Below are positions 19,285 to 28,723 of a stretch of DNA of 64,000 bases, piece after piece. Location: positions 1 through 64,000 of the forward strand of contig MAAN01000034.1 in assembly GCA_002163135.1 (NCBI GenBank), written 5' to 3'. Below the pieces are notes generated by a model that ran no database searches, was not told the DNA's origin, and saw only the letters and a list, made by a program, of their open reading frames with translations. Each line of letters starts with the position of its first letter. The stretch's first letter is position 1. The stretch comes from Alphaproteobacteria bacterium 46_93_T64. Lineage in GTDB: Bacteria > Pseudomonadota > Alphaproteobacteria > Sneathiellales > Sneathiellaceae. A program made the position numbers and the translations under genes.

Positions 19285-20406
19285 TCACTCATTCCGAAGA
19301 AGATAACATTCCAACTGATCCTCGCCCAAGCGGCGAGTCTCTACTAATTTCAGCTCAGGCGCATCTGCAACCTCAGTCAGTCCGATGGATTGAAGAACAG
19401 AGATTCCGTCTCCACCGATAACTTTAGCGGCTCTAAACCAATAAAAATGATCTGCCAAGCCCTCTTTTACCAACGATGCTTGCAGATGGGAACCTCCTTC
19501 TACTAACAATCGCGTAATTCCAAGTTCAGTAAGCTGTTCAAGAGCCAGCTTCATGTCAGGATATCCTGAACTATCCACATCCGTCTCGATAACTCTAATT
19601 CCAAGGTCTTCAAAAGCCTTAATTCTTTCAGGGTTATTTTCAGGCGCCGTAATAACCCAAAGCGGTATTTCTTTTGCTGTTTTTACCAGCGTACTGGTAA
19701 GGGGCAAGCGTAATCGGCTATCTGCAACAATTCGTATCGGAGAATATTTCTCCAGCCCAGGAATTCGGCAATCAAGCATCGGATCATCTGCCAGAACGGT
19801 CCCGATCCCTACAAGAATAGCATCATTCTGGTTACGCAGCATATGGCCATACTGTCGCGCTTCGGGCCCTGTAATCCATTTACTGTTGCCAGTTCGGCTA
19901 GCAACTTTACCGTCCAGTGTGGTTGCCATCTTCAGTGTTACCAATGGCCGACTGATCGTTTTCGCAAGAACGAAACCCAGATTACTCTCAAGTGCAGCAG
20001 CTTCACAAATCCCGTGAACTACATCAATTCCTGCGGTTTTGAGTAGTTCCAATCCTTTGCCATTGACCCTTTCATCCGGATCCTGCAAAGCAGTTACAAC
20101 ACGGCCGACTTTGGCGTTGATTAACGCTTCAGAGCAAGGTCCGGTTTTTCCATGATGTGAGCAAGGTTCTAGCGTGACATAGGCAGTCGCACCTTCTGCA
20201 TGAACGCCTGCTTGCTCAAGCGCGACAGTTTCAGCATGCGGGCGGCCACCGTCTTGTGTCCAGCCACGGCCGATAACTTCATCGCCTTTCACTAACACAC
20301 ATCCGACTGCCGGATTAGGCGCAACACGCCCCAGCCCCCGCCGTGCAAGGCGAAGGGCCATATTCATAAAATATATGTCTCGAGTTTGTTGGTCAGGTAG
20401 TGACAC
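19285..20406 (-). CDS. ribD: Bifunctional riboflavin biosynthesis deaminase/reductase
   Basis: About 373 residues. An N-terminal zinc deaminase domain with [11 protein letters not shown] and the [12 protein letters not shown] zinc site is followed by a reductase domain ([42 protein letters not shown]). It carries out the second and third steps of riboflavin synthesis. The start is uncertain: a GTG at 20406, overlapping the end of nrdR by 14 bases, fits the normal distance to the [13 protein letters not shown] motif. An ATG at 20367 inside that motif is too late. Confidence 0.92.
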   Translation of the reverse strand: MSLPDQQTRDIYFMNMALRLARRGLGRVAPNPAVGCVLVKGDEVIGRGWTQDGGRPHAETVALEQAGVHAEGATAYVTLEPCSHHGKTGPCSEALINAKVGRVVTALQDPDERVNGKGLELLKTAGIDVVHGICEAAALESNLGFVLAKTISRPLVTLKMATTLDGKVASRTGNSKWITGPEARQYGHMLRNQNDAILVGIGTVLADDPMLDCRIPGLEKYSPIRIVADSRLRLPLTSTLVKTAKEIPLWVITAPENNPERIKAFEDLGIRVIETDVDSSGYPDMKLALEQLTELGITRLLVEGGSHLQASLVKEGLADHFYWFRAAKVIGGDGISVLQSIGLTEVADAPELKLVETRRLGEDQLECYLLRNE

Positions 20407-20854
20407 CACTATGCAATTCGCCAATAAATTCTTCGAAATCTTTGGCTTCCCGGAACTCCCGGTAAACCGATGCAAAACGAACATAGGACACGCTGTCTAT
20501 ATTCGCTAGACCTTCCATCACAAGTTCACCAATTTTTTCAGATGTAACTTCCTGATCTCCGCTACTTTCCAATTGACGAACAATACCATTGATCATTCTA
20601 TCAATTTTATCAGCATCAACCTGACGTTTCCTGGTCGCAATAGAAATTGATCGTTCAAGTTTTTCACGCTCAAACGGATTACGATGGCCATTCTTCTTGA
20701 CCACTGTTAATTCACGCAACTGAACGCGTTCAAACGTAGTAAACCGCGCGCCACAAGCTGTGCAGGCTCGCCGCCTTCTGATCGCGGTGTTATCTTCTGT
20801 CGGACGACTGTCCTTTACCTGAGTTTCTTCACTGTTACAAAATGGACAACGCAT
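20393..20854 (-). CDS. nrdR: Transcriptional repressor NrdR
   Basis: 153 residues. The N-terminal zinc ribbon [18 protein letters not shown]...[14 protein letters not shown] is followed by an ATP-cone domain ([20 protein letters not shown]). NrdR represses ribonucleotide reductase genes according to dATP/ATP. It lies between glyA and ribD as usual in alphaproteobacteria, so it is a housekeeping operon member and not a local regulator. Confidence 0.97.
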   Translation of the reverse strand: MRCPFCNSEETQVKDSRPTEDNTAIRRRRACTACGARFTTFERVQLRELTVVKKNGHRNPFEREKLERSISIATRKRQVDADKIDRMINGIVRQLESSGDQEVTSEKIGELVMEGLANIDSVSYVRFASVYREFREAKDFEEFIGELHSGVTT

Positions 20855-20930
20855 TCATAAGCTCCCTGACACAGGTCTTTGGATTTGTCGGAGCGTCAAA
20901 AATGGACAGGCGCTCCGACAATAATACCGT

Positions 20931-22226
20931 TTAAAGAGACGGATAAATCGGGAAAGCGTCACAAAGTTTTTTGACCTCGGCCCGGACTTTTGCCTCAACT
21001 GCACTGTTATCCTCAGGGTTTGCAACCAATCCGTCAAGAACTTCGGCGATCAAATCACCAACTTTCGCAAACTCAGTGGTTCCAAAACCGCGGGTTGTAG
21101 CCGCAGGAGAACCAAGACGAACGCCTGACGTGACCATTGGTTTTTCTGGATCAAACGGAATTCCATTTTTATTGCATGTAATATTGGCATTTTCCATTGA
21201 ATGCTCAGCAAGCTTGCCTGTCAGTTTCTTCGGGCGAAGATCAACCAGCAACAAATGCGTATCTGTACCGCCGGAGACAATATCCAAACCGTGACTTATC
21301 AGAGTTTTTGCAAGAATATCGGCATTATCAACAACTTGCTGTGCATATGCCTTAAATGACGGCTGCAATGCTTCACCAAATGCAACAGCTTTACCGGCGA
21401 TCACATGCATCAAAGGACCGCCTTGAATGCCAGGGAAGATTGCTGAATTTACTTTTTTGGCGATGGCCTCGTTATTTGTGAGGATCATACCGCCCCGAGG
21501 ACCGCGAAGTGTTTTATGCGTCGTTGTTGTTGCAATATCCGCATACGGGAAAGGGCTTGGATGAATGCCTGCAGCAACCAATCCAGAAAAATGGGCCATA
21601 TCAACCATAAGATAGGCGCCAACTTCATCTGCAATTTCGCGGAATTTCACGAAATCAAAATGACGAGGATAGGCGGAACCACCTGCAACAATCAGTGCTG
21701 GTTTGTGTTCATGGGCAAGCGCACGGACCTCGTCAAAATCAACAAGATGGTCGTCTTTACGAACACCATATTGAATAGCATTAAACCACTTACCAGATTG
21801 GTTGGGTGGAGCACCATGAGTGAGATGGCCGCCGGCGGCCAATGACATACCGAGGATTGTGTCGCCCGGCTTGATCAGGGACATGAAAGCACCCTGGTTT
21901 GCTTGAGAACCTGAATTAGGCTGAACGTTTACAAAATCACATCCGAAAAGTTCTTTTGCACGATCAATTGCAAGATTTTCAACAATGTCGACATATTCGC
22001 AGCCACCGTAATAACGTCTTCTAGGATAACCTTCTGCATATTTGTTAGTCAGAACAGAGCCTTGAGCCGCCATAACGGCAGGGCTTACAATATTTTCTGA
22101 AGCAATTAGTTCGATCTGGTCGCGTTGGCGGCCGAGTTCCTGCCCCATTGCTGCAAATACACTTGGATCACTTTTCTCAAGATCTGCGCTAAAGAAATCA
22201 ATTTGATCTTGGCTTTGCTTGGTCAT
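20931..22226 (-). CDS. glyA: Serine hydroxymethyltransferase
   Basis: 431 residues. PLP enzyme interconverting serine and glycine with tetrahydrofolate, the main one-carbon source. The PLP lysine is in [14 protein letters not shown]. Other signatures are [31 protein letters not shown] and [12 protein letters not shown]. Start at 22226 after GGAGTGAC; 26 further codons upstream are open but not homologous. It is the first gene of the long leftward operon to thiL, with 76 bases before nrdR. Confidence 0.97.
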   Translation of the reverse strand: MTKQSQDQIDFFSADLEKSDPSVFAAMGQELGRQRDQIELIASENIVSPAVMAAQGSVLTNKYAEGYPRRRYYGGCEYVDIVENLAIDRAKELFGCDFVNVQPNSGSQANQGAFMSLIKPGDTILGMSLAAGGHLTHGAPPNQSGKWFNAIQYGVRKDDHLVDFDEVRALAHEHKPALIVAGGSAYPRHFDFVKFREIADEVGAYLMVDMAHFSGLVAAGIHPSPFPYADIATTTTHKTLRGPRGGMILTNNEAIAKKVNSAIFPGIQGGPLMHVIAGKAVAFGEALQPSFKAYAQQVVDNADILAKTLISHGLDIVSGGTDTHLLLVDLRPKKLTGKLAEHSMENANITCNKNGIPFDPEKPMVTSGVRLGSPAATTRGFGTTEFAKVGDLIAEVLDGLVANPEDNSAVEAKVRAEVKKLCDAFPIYPSL

Positions 22227-22664
22227 GTAGGTCACTCCATATCTAACGCCCGGAAATTCAGGGTGCATTCCTGCCGGATAAAAAATCGCAAAGGCGGCAT
22301 TCAAGAGCGGTCGTTCACTTTAAAAGCAACGTTTCAAGCAGTTCCCATTAATCCAATGTGAGATACTGACTTCTCCGCCAATTCAGCCATTGTAGCGCGC
22401 GTTGGATATCACAACATTGCCCCGCTTCCTAGCGATAGTTATGAAAAAATGCCTACCAACAACTAAGTCATTCGTAGGCTTATTATACAAGCCAGCCTTA
22501 TATCGCTTTTTTCTTGTATTTTCTGGCTCAAATCCTTATAAATTAGATTGTAGTAATGCTTCCGCAGAGTTGCGGATGGTTATGGAATAGGTCACTTTTC
22601 CACGCCAAGTCGCCCGCATAAGATTCTGCCGTCTTTCTCCAACTTATTTAGAAAGGAGCAGACC
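22227..22664. other. Intergenic region between glyA and the ybaK-like gene
   Basis: About 440 bases holding the divergent leaders of glyA and the YbaK-family gene. There is a small inverted repeat GCCTAC (22451-22456) / GTAGGC (22474-22479) and a short CCGCAGAGTTGCGG hairpin near 22562. No RNA family was recognised, and the short open frames here show no codon signature. Confidence 0.5.
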
Positions 22665-23132
22665 ATGGGAATGGCCTCAACACTAGAAACTTACATGCTC
22701 CGTGCCGGTATTGAATATGATCTGGTACATCATACGCCATCTGCAACGATATCAGAGGCCGCACAAAAAGCACATGTGCGTAAAAACTGCGTTGCAAAAG
22801 CTGTTGTTCTAAAAGATAAAAATGGCTTTATGTTGGCTGTTATACCTAGCGAAGAGCGTTTATCTCTAGATAAGATAGAAAGCCTGACTAACCGTCACCT
22901 TTCTCTATCAAATGAACCAGAATTTAGCCCTATGTTTGATGATTGCAAAATCGGCGCCGTACCGCCTATTGGCAATGCATACGGCTTGAATGTACTTATG
23001 GATCAAGCACTTGAAGAAAATACAGATATTTACTTTGAAGCTGGTGACCATGAAAATCTGGTTCATGTAACAGATTGGGATTTTGAAATCCTGATGCGCG
23101 GTGCCCTAACGGCAGAGATCTGCCAGCACTAA
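22665..23132 (+). CDS. YbaK/EbsC-family aminoacyl-tRNA deacylase
   Basis: 155 residues, single YbaK domain: KNCVAKAVVLKDKNGFMLAVIPSEERLSLDK, then PEFSPMFDDCKIGAVPPIGNAYGL and EAGDHENLVHV. The Lys in CVAKAVVL is the conserved family lysine. These proteins hydrolyse mischarged tRNAs such as Cys- or Ala-tRNA-Pro in trans. The exact substrate (YbaK, ProX or other subtype) cannot be told. Strong ribosome site AAAGGAG 7 bases before the ATG. It is a single-gene unit. Confidence 0.88.
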   Translation: MGMASTLETYMLRAGIEYDLVHHTPSATISEAAQKAHVRKNCVAKAVVLKDKNGFMLAVIPSEERLSLDKIESLTNRHLSLSNEPEFSPMFDDCKIGAVPPIGNAYGLNVLMDQALEENTDIYFEAGDHENLVHVTDWDFEILMRGALTAEICQH

Positions 23133-23173
23133 AATACTGTTGCTCCAAACAAAGGGGCCGAATTCCTAGTCAA

Positions 23174-23416
23174 TCAAACGATTATGCCACGCTTTTTATT
23201 TGGTTCCCTTTGTGCTGCTCTTATTTTTTCTGCTTTATTCTTCTCAAGCACATAATGCATTTTCTGAATAGCTGTTTTTTGCAAATCCAGTCTGGAGGCT
23301 TTGACAGGTCCAACAATTGATACCTCCGTAAGTGTTTCCGTATCAAACACGGAAACTTTCATCGAATTTCCGACTGGAACAAATTCGATTATATACTCAC
23401 CTTTTCCAACTGCCAT
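23174..23416 (-). CDS. Small conserved protein, DUF6898-like
   Basis: 80 residues, MAVGKGEYIIEFVPVGNSMKVSVFDTETLTEVSIVGP followed by ASRLDLQKTAIQKMHYVLEK and a basic tail. The pattern (beta-rich N-terminus, TEVSIVGP, then an amphipathic helix) resembles a small alphaproteobacterial family I recall as DUF6898; that name should be checked. No signal peptide or membrane segment. Function unknown. It converges on the ybaK-like gene and is divergent from the glutaryl-CoA dehydrogenase gene. Confidence 0.65.
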   Translation of the reverse strand: MAVGKGEYIIEFVPVGNSMKVSVFDTETLTEVSIVGPVKASRLDLQKTAIQKMHYVLEKNKAEKIRAAQREPNKKRGIIV

Positions 23417-23582
23417 TTATCTGTGCCTGTAGCCCTTATACTCAACGATAAAGTCACTGTTCGACTAATTTTGAACTGAGATAGTTGAGTTCGTCCTAGA
23501 AATTATATAGATACGTACTAACAAACTCAAAAAAATTAAGTAAAAGCAGTTAACTTTTCACTAGCCTGATTTGGAGCCCCCC

Positions 23583-24779
23583 ATGAGTAAAACGCCGGCA
23601 AATCACCGCCCTGCCTTTAATCCAGAAGACCCTTTCCTACTTGAAGATCAATTGACAGAAGAAGAACGGATGGTACGCCAGACGGCTCATGACTATTGTC
23701 AGGACAAATTGATGCCCCGTATTCTGGAAGCCAACAGACATGAAAAAATGGACACAAGCATTTTCCGTGAAATGGGTGAGCTTGGTCTTCTCGGCGCGAC
23801 AATCGATGGATATGGATGCGCAGGATTGTCTTACGTTTCCTACGGCCTCATTGCCCGTGAAGTTGAGCGCGTAGATAGTGGTTATCGTTCTATGATGAGT
23901 GTGCAATCAAGCCTCGTGATGCACCCGATCTATACATACGGTACAGAAGCTCAACGTGAAAAATATCTTCCTAAACTTGCAACAGGTGAATGGATTGGTT
24001 GCTTTGGTCTGACTGAACCTGATCACGGATCAGATCCTGGAAGCATGATTACGCGCGCAAAATCAGTCGATGGTGGGTATCGGATGAACGGCGCGAAAAT
24101 GTGGATCACGAACTCTCCTGTTGCAGATGTCTTTGTAGTTTGGGCAAAAACAGATGACGATATCATTCGCGGTTTCATCCTTGAAAAAGGAATGGAAGGT
24201 CTTTCAGCACCGAAAATTGAAGGGAAATTTTCTCTTCGCGCCTCTGTCACTGGCGAGATTGTCATGGAAGATGTGTTTGTGCCTGAAGAAAATATTATGC
24301 CGAATGTCCAAGGACTTGCAGGTCCGTTCGGGTGCCTTAACAGTGCGCGATTTGGCATTGCATGGGGTGCACTCGGCTCAGCAGAATTCTGCTGGCAAGC
24401 TGCACTCAACTATACGATGGAGCGTAAACAGTTTGGTCGCCCCCTCGCTGCAAACCAATTGATCCAGAAAAAACTCGCCGACATGCAAACTGAAATCACA
24501 CTTGGCTTGCAATCTTGCTTGCGGGTTGGTCGTCTTCGTGATGAAAACCGTGCAGCGCCAGAAATGATTTCGCTCATCAAACGCAATTCTTGCGGTAAAT
24601 CCCTTGATATCGCCCGGGTTGCACGTGATATGCATGGGGGCAACGGCATCAGTGATGAATTCCACGTCATTCGCCACGTTATGAATTTGGAAGCCGTGAA
24701 TACCTATGAAGGCACCCACGATGTGCACGCCCTCATCCTTGGTCGCGCGCAAACAGGCATTCAATCTTTCACAAATTAA
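23583..24779 (+). CDS. gcdH: Glutaryl-CoA dehydrogenase
   Basis: 398 residues, acyl-CoA dehydrogenase fold. It oxidises and decarboxylates glutaryl-CoA to crotonyl-CoA in lysine and tryptophan breakdown. GCDH-type marks are [21 protein letters not shown] near the N-terminus, [48 protein letters not shown] and the catalytic Glu in [17 protein letters not shown]. The start at 23583 has GGAG 6 bases upstream, so an in-frame TTG at 23571 is rejected. It has its own terminator. Confidence 0.94.
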   Translation: MSKTPANHRPAFNPEDPFLLEDQLTEEERMVRQTAHDYCQDKLMPRILEANRHEKMDTSIFREMGELGLLGATIDGYGCAGLSYVSYGLIAREVERVDSGYRSMMSVQSSLVMHPIYTYGTEAQREKYLPKLATGEWIGCFGLTEPDHGSDPGSMITRAKSVDGGYRMNGAKMWITNSPVADVFVVWAKTDDDIIRGFILEKGMEGLSAPKIEGKFSLRASVTGEIVMEDVFVPEENIMPNVQGLAGPFGCLNSARFGIAWGALGSAEFCWQAALNYTMERKQFGRPLAANQLIQKKLADMQTEITLGLQSCLRVGRLRDENRAAPEMISLIKRNSCGKSLDIARVARDMHGGNGISDEFHVIRHVMNLEAVNTYEGTHDVHALILGRAQTGIQSFTN

Positions 24780-24803
24780 TCTGATTGAACATGACGCAAT
24801 ATG

Positions 24804-24827
24804 AAGGCGCCCTCGGGCGCCTTTTTT
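24804..24827 (+). terminator. Terminator after gcdH
   Basis: Stem AAGGCGCC (24804-24811) / GGCGCCTT (24816-24823), loop CTCG, then a T run. A compact, GC-rich hairpin of typical rho-independent form. Confidence 0.93.
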
Positions 24828-24901
24828 GTTGTGCTCACATCAATTCGCGCTAACATGACAGGTAAGGTCGCATTAACAACCAAAAATAAAAGGCGGAATA
24901 A

Positions 24902-25666
24902 ATGAAAGTTATAGGGAAGAATATTGTCATCACAGGTGGCGCCAGCGGGATTGGCAAGGCACTTGCTGAACGATTTCATAAAGAGGGCGCAAAATCAGTA
25001 ACCGTTGCAGATCTTCAAGACGGTGCCCTTCAAGACGTAGCTGCCTCTATTAATGGCCTTGCCGTGAAATGCGATGTCGCAAAAGAAAGCGATATTCTGA
25101 ACCTGATTGCCAAAGCAGAAGAAGCTTATGGTCAAATTGATATTTTTGTCTCCAATGCGGGTCTCGCCCGATACGGCTGGGAAGAACTTCCCAATGATAT
25201 CTGGACCTTACACTGGGACGTTCATGTAATGGCGCATATCTATGCGGCTCGTGCACTTGTAGATAAAATGGTGGCACAAGGTGGTGGCTATCTTATCAAT
25301 ACAGCATCAGCAGCTGGTCTGCTTAGCCAAATTGATTCAGCCCCATATGCCGTTACAAAACACGCTGCAATCGCCTTCGCAGAAACAATGGCCATTCGCT
25401 ATGGTGACAAAGGTGTTCGTGTTTCTGTTCTCTGCCCTCAGCAGGTTCGAACTGCAATGACCGAAGGTCGCCTTGATCAAGTAGCTTCCGTTGATGGAAC
25501 CCTTGAACCTGAAGAGCTTGCGGATTGTGTGATCGAGACAATGGACAAGGAAGAATTCCTAATCCTCCCTCACCCTCAGGTTCTGGATTATATGCAGTTA
25601 AAATCCTCGAACTATGATCGTTGGCTTGGTGGCATGCGTAAACTCCGAGATCGGTTTTTAGGATAA
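24902..25666 (+). CDS. SDR-family NAD(P)-dependent oxidoreductase
   Basis: 254 residues, classical short-chain dehydrogenase. Cofactor motif ITGGASGIGKA, acidic DVA, structural NAG in VSNAGLAR, and an active site of Ser in NTASAAG with Tyr and Lys in APYAVTKHA. The acid after the second beta strand (VADLQD) suggests preference for NAD. The substrate is unknown; the setting among acyl-CoA genes suggests a hydroxyacyl or alcohol substrate. AAAGGCGG precedes the ATG. It is 41 bases ahead of a crotonase gene, probably one operon. Confidence 0.87.
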   Translation: MKVIGKNIVITGGASGIGKALAERFHKEGAKSVTVADLQDGALQDVAASINGLAVKCDVAKESDILNLIAKAEEAYGQIDIFVSNAGLARYGWEELPNDIWTLHWDVHVMAHIYAARALVDKMVAQGGGYLINTASAAGLLSQIDSAPYAVTKHAAIAFAETMAIRYGDKGVRVSVLCPQQVRTAMTEGRLDQVASVDGTLEPEELADCVIETMDKEEFLILPHPQVLDYMQLKSSNYDRWLGGMRKLRDRFLG

Positions 25667-25707
25667 GTTTTTCGGGTCTCATATAAAAATAACAATAAGA
25701 GGAACCC

Positions 25708-26496
25708 ATGAATAAGTACGCCAATGGAAAAGTAGAAATATCACGTGAAGGCCCTGTTACCACGGTCATAATTAACCGTCCGGAAGTACGTAATGCGTGC
25801 GATATGGAGACGGTACAAGGGCTTCATGATGCCTTCGCTGATTTCGAAAAGGACAAAACATCAAAAATCGCTGTTTTCACAGGTAAAGGTGAAGGATTTT
25901 GCGCCGGTGCGGATCTGGAGGAAATCTCTTCCGGAGCCTCTATCGGATTTAGCTGGGCAGGAACCAACAAAGGCGCGACCCGCCACCGTCTGTCAAAACC
26001 AGTTATCGGGGCGATAGAGGGGCACGCGGTCGCCGCGGGCCTTGCTCTTGCCGTTTGGTGTGATATGCGTGTTGCTAGTGAAAGTGCGATATTTGGTGTA
26101 TTTTGCCGCCGTTTTGGCGGTCCTATGCCAAATGGTTGCACCGTTCGCCTACCTCGTATCATCGGTGAAAGCCGCGCCCTTGATATGCTTATGACGGGCC
26201 GCCCAGTTGATGCCAAAGAAGCCTATCATTTTGGTCTGGCTGACAGGCTCGTTGCAAAAGGAGACGCTTTGGCAGCAGCGCAACAGCTTGCGCGGGAGCT
26301 TGCCAGTTTCCCGCAAACCGCCATGTTGTCGGACAGACATTCTGCGATGACACAGTGGGACTATCCAGAAGCCGAAGCAATTGACCGTGAAATTGAAGGC
26401 AGCCAACCTGCCTTTCATGATGCGTTTCAATCCGGCGCCGGCAAATTTGTGAGCGGCACCGGCCGTCACGGCGAATTCGAAAAGCCTGAAGAATAA
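25708..26496 (+). CDS. Crotonase-fold protein lacking both hydratase glutamates
   Basis: 262 residues. Crotonase-superfamily fold with the CoA-binding/oxyanion segment GEGFCAGADLEEIS and IEGHAVAAGLALAVWCDMRVA. The two Glu residues of enoyl-CoA hydratase are not conserved: GGGxEL is replaced by AAGLALAV, and the FGxPE position reads FGVFCRRFGG. This VFCRRFG-type subgroup is widespread and usually annotated as enoyl-CoA hydratase, but classical hydration is doubtful. It follows the SDR gene closely and ends 7 bases from the stop of the converging crotonase gene. Confidence 0.82.
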   Translation: MNKYANGKVEISREGPVTTVIINRPEVRNACDMETVQGLHDAFADFEKDKTSKIAVFTGKGEGFCAGADLEEISSGASIGFSWAGTNKGATRHRLSKPVIGAIEGHAVAAGLALAVWCDMRVASESAIFGVFCRRFGGPMPNGCTVRLPRIIGESRALDMLMTGRPVDAKEAYHFGLADRLVAKGDALAAAQQLARELASFPQTAMLSDRHSAMTQWDYPEAEAIDREIEGSQPAFHDAFQSGAGKFVSGTGRHGEFEKPEE

Positions 26497-26503
26497 AAGC
26501 TAC

Positions 26504-27298
26504 TTAGCGCCCTTTGAATTCAGGATTTCGCTTCTCGATAAACGCGCTCACGCCCTCTGCATAATCATCGGAGAGGGTGGCGAGCGTGTATTGATCAATA
26601 TCCATATAACTTGTCGCGTGGTTAAGGGCGGTTGCTGCGGCATTCGCCCCTTTCTTTATCATGCGAACAGGAAGCGGCGGCCGAGCAGCTATCTTTTCGG
26701 CAAATTCATGTGCTAGATCAAACGCTGTATCATCCTCAGTCAATTCTTCAATCAAACGCCAGTTCAAGGCTTTTTCTGCGCTTATGATGTCCGCCACTAT
26801 TGAGAGCTGTTTGGTTCTTGCAGGTCCGATGAGGTTGACCATTCGCGGCACCGAATTCCAGCTCATGTTCATACCATTTCTGATTTCCGGCACATAGAAT
26901 TTTGCATCCTTGCTGGCTATTCTCATATCCAGCGCAACTGAAAGCGCGACACCGCCGCCAATGCAGTATCCATCGATCGCGGCGATCGTCATGGGTTCTA
27001 TATCTTCCCACGCTTGACACATTTGGGGGCCGACCCGTTGCATATGTCGGCGTTCCATAACGCCTGCTTCCATGCGTTTTTTAAGCGCAGCGTCTTTCAA
27101 GTCAAACCCAGCTGTAAAATTCGTCCCGTTCCCCGTCAGAATGACAGCATTGGTTTCAATATCAGCATCAAATGATCGTGCCACATCAGTAAGTTCCAGC
27201 ATCAGATCAACCGACAAAGGATTTAAATCATGATTTCTGTCGAAGCGGACGATTGCAATTCTGTTTTTCTTTTCGACAGTTACGTACTTGTAGGCCAC
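26504..27298 (-). CDS. Enoyl-CoA hydratase/isomerase family protein
   Basis: 264 residues, crotonase fold: GNGTNFTAGFDLKDAALKKR (oxyanion hole), IDGYCIGGGVALSVALDMRIAS and FYVPEIRNGMNMSW. The second catalytic Glu (PEI) is present, but the first position (GGGCEL in rat enzyme) is Ala here. Isomerase or another crotonase reaction is therefore as likely as hydration. GTG start supported by AAAGGGGAAGCTC just upstream. It reads alone leftward and converges on the preceding crotonase gene. Confidence 0.82.
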   Translation of the reverse strand: MAYKYVTVEKKNRIAIVRFDRNHDLNPLSVDLMLELTDVARSFDADIETNAVILTGNGTNFTAGFDLKDAALKKRMEAGVMERRHMQRVGPQMCQAWEDIEPMTIAAIDGYCIGGGVALSVALDMRIASKDAKFYVPEIRNGMNMSWNSVPRMVNLIGPARTKQLSIVADIISAEKALNWRLIEELTEDDTAFDLAHEFAEKIAARPPLPVRMIKKGANAAATALNHATSYMDIDQYTLATLSDDYAEGVSAFIEKRNPEFKGR

Positions 27299-27366
27299 GA
27301 GCTTCCCCTTTATTGTTTATTTCCTATTACGTTAGCAGATTTTTTTACCAACAAAAGGAATGTTTC

Positions 27367-27663
27367 ATGCCAGCCTATATGGTCGCGCGGATCAATGTAA
27401 AAGATCCCGTTCAATATGAGCAATATAAAGCCCTTGCCCCCATCGCCATTAAGAAATTCGGCGGCGAATACATGACCCGCGGCGGCGAAATGGAAACTCT
27501 AGAAGGGCCAGAAGAAACCCTTCGTGTTGTGCTGGTAAAATTCCCGGGAATGGATGAGGCACGTGCCTTTTATGACAGCCCGGAATACAAAAAAGCCCGC
27601 GACGCCCGCGAAGGGGCTGCCGAAGGCCAGTTTGTGATTTTAGACGGTTTCACGCCTGAATAA
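27367..27663 (+). CDS. DUF1330 domain protein
   Basis: 98 residues, MPAYMVARINVKDPVQYEQYKALAPIAI... with a ferredoxin-like dimeric alpha-beta pattern ending in YKKARDAREGAAEGQFVILDGF, typical for DUF1330. Function unknown; the fold is shared with EthD and antibiotic monooxygenases. Start at 27367 follows AAAAGGAA. The stop codon abuts the stop of the converging 3-hydroxyisobutyryl-CoA hydrolase gene with no gap. Confidence 0.88.
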   Translation: MPAYMVARINVKDPVQYEQYKALAPIAIKKFGGEYMTRGGEMETLEGPEETLRVVLVKFPGMDEARAFYDSPEYKKARDAREGAAEGQFVILDGFTPE

Positions 27664-28722
27664 TCAGATATCCAGATCACCTGCTTCAAGGGGGAGGAAA
27701 TAACTTTCTACATCCTCCTTGGAGATTTCTTCCAATACTGAAGGCGACCATGCAGGTGATTGATCTTTATCGATAAGAACAGCTCGTGTCCCCTCATAAA
27801 AATCAACGCCTTTTACAATCCGGTTCACCATTCGCCATTCAAGTTTCATGCAATCATCGATATTTCGTGTTGCACCTTCACGGATCTGTTTGCAGATAAT
27901 TTTCATGCTTGTAGGTGATTTGGTTTTTAGCGTCGCCAGCGTTTTTTGCGCCCACTCATCTTCATCTGCCGCTAAGCTTGCAAAGATGTCTTCAACGCGA
28001 TCAAAACTAAAGTGTTTATCAATATTCGCCTGCTCAGCTTTAAGAGGCGCTTGTCCGGCATCGCCGCAATAGACTGCAATCAGCTGATTAATATCCCCGT
28101 GCGGATCCGCTGAGAAAACCATTGAAGCAAATGCGGCCTCCAAACCATCCAGATCAGCTGAATTCATATACGCCGTGGCAATACCTGAGTAAATAGAATC
28201 CGCTGCTTTCAGGCGGTTGCCGGTAAGTCCCAGATACATCCCCACTTCTCCGGGACAACGAGGTAAGAAATAAGTCCCACCGACATCTGGAAACAATCCA
28301 ATGCCAGATTCAGGCATCGCAAACATTGTACGTTCAGTTGCAATTCGGTGTGATCCATGAACAGACACACCAACACCGCCGCCCATTACGATCCCGTCAA
28401 TGAACGCAACATACGGTTTTGGAAAATGAGCTATTCTGGCATTACAGACATATTCATCATGGTAAAAACGATATGGATAGTCTCCCCCAGCCTTACCTTC
28501 ATTATAAAGTTTGACGATATCTCCGCCTGCGCAAAAAGCTTTCTCACCTGAGCCTTTGATCAATACCGCCGAGATACTGGTGTCCTCTGCCCACTCGATA
28601 AGTTTTGCATCCAGCGCAAGAGCCATTTCATGTGTCAGTGCGTTTAGTGCCTTTGGTCTGTTCAGCAGAACAACTCCCAAGGCGCCTTTTTGCTCAAAAA
28701 CAATTTCCAATTCACTTGTCAT
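27664..28722 (-). CDS. 3-hydroxyisobutyryl-CoA hydrolase
   Basis: 352 residues, the length of HIBCH and longer than ordinary crotonases. It releases 3-hydroxyisobutyrate from its CoA ester in valine breakdown. GSGEKAFCAGGDIVKLY and IVMGGGVGVSVHGSHRIA form the CoA/oxyanion site. The catalytic Glu is in MPESGIGLFPDVGG, with the Asp of FPDVGG as partner. It starts one base after the acyl-CoA dehydrogenase stop, so the two are translationally coupled and consecutive in the valine pathway. Confidence 0.93.
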   Translation of the reverse strand: MTSELEIVFEQKGALGVVLLNRPKALNALTHEMALALDAKLIEWAEDTSISAVLIKGSGEKAFCAGGDIVKLYNEGKAGGDYPYRFYHDEYVCNARIAHFPKPYVAFIDGIVMGGGVGVSVHGSHRIATERTMFAMPESGIGLFPDVGGTYFLPRCPGEVGMYLGLTGNRLKAADSIYSGIATAYMNSADLDGLEAAFASMVFSADPHGDINQLIAVYCGDAGQAPLKAEQANIDKHFSFDRVEDIFASLAADEDEWAQKTLATLKTKSPTSMKIICKQIREGATRNIDDCMKLEWRMVNRIVKGVDFYEGTRAVLIDKDQSPAWSPSVLEEISKEDVESYFLPLEAGDLDI

Positions 28723-28723
28723 C

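Noticed and set aside
22402-22590. 62-residue open frame upstream of the ybaK-like gene
   Set aside because: No ribosome site, irregular composition, and it lies in an AT-rich leader region.
20855-22664. FMN or other riboswitch controlling the riboflavin operon
   Set aside because: No FMN-aptamer-like conserved stretches were seen before glyA, nrdR or ribD; the rib genes are internal to a longer operon.
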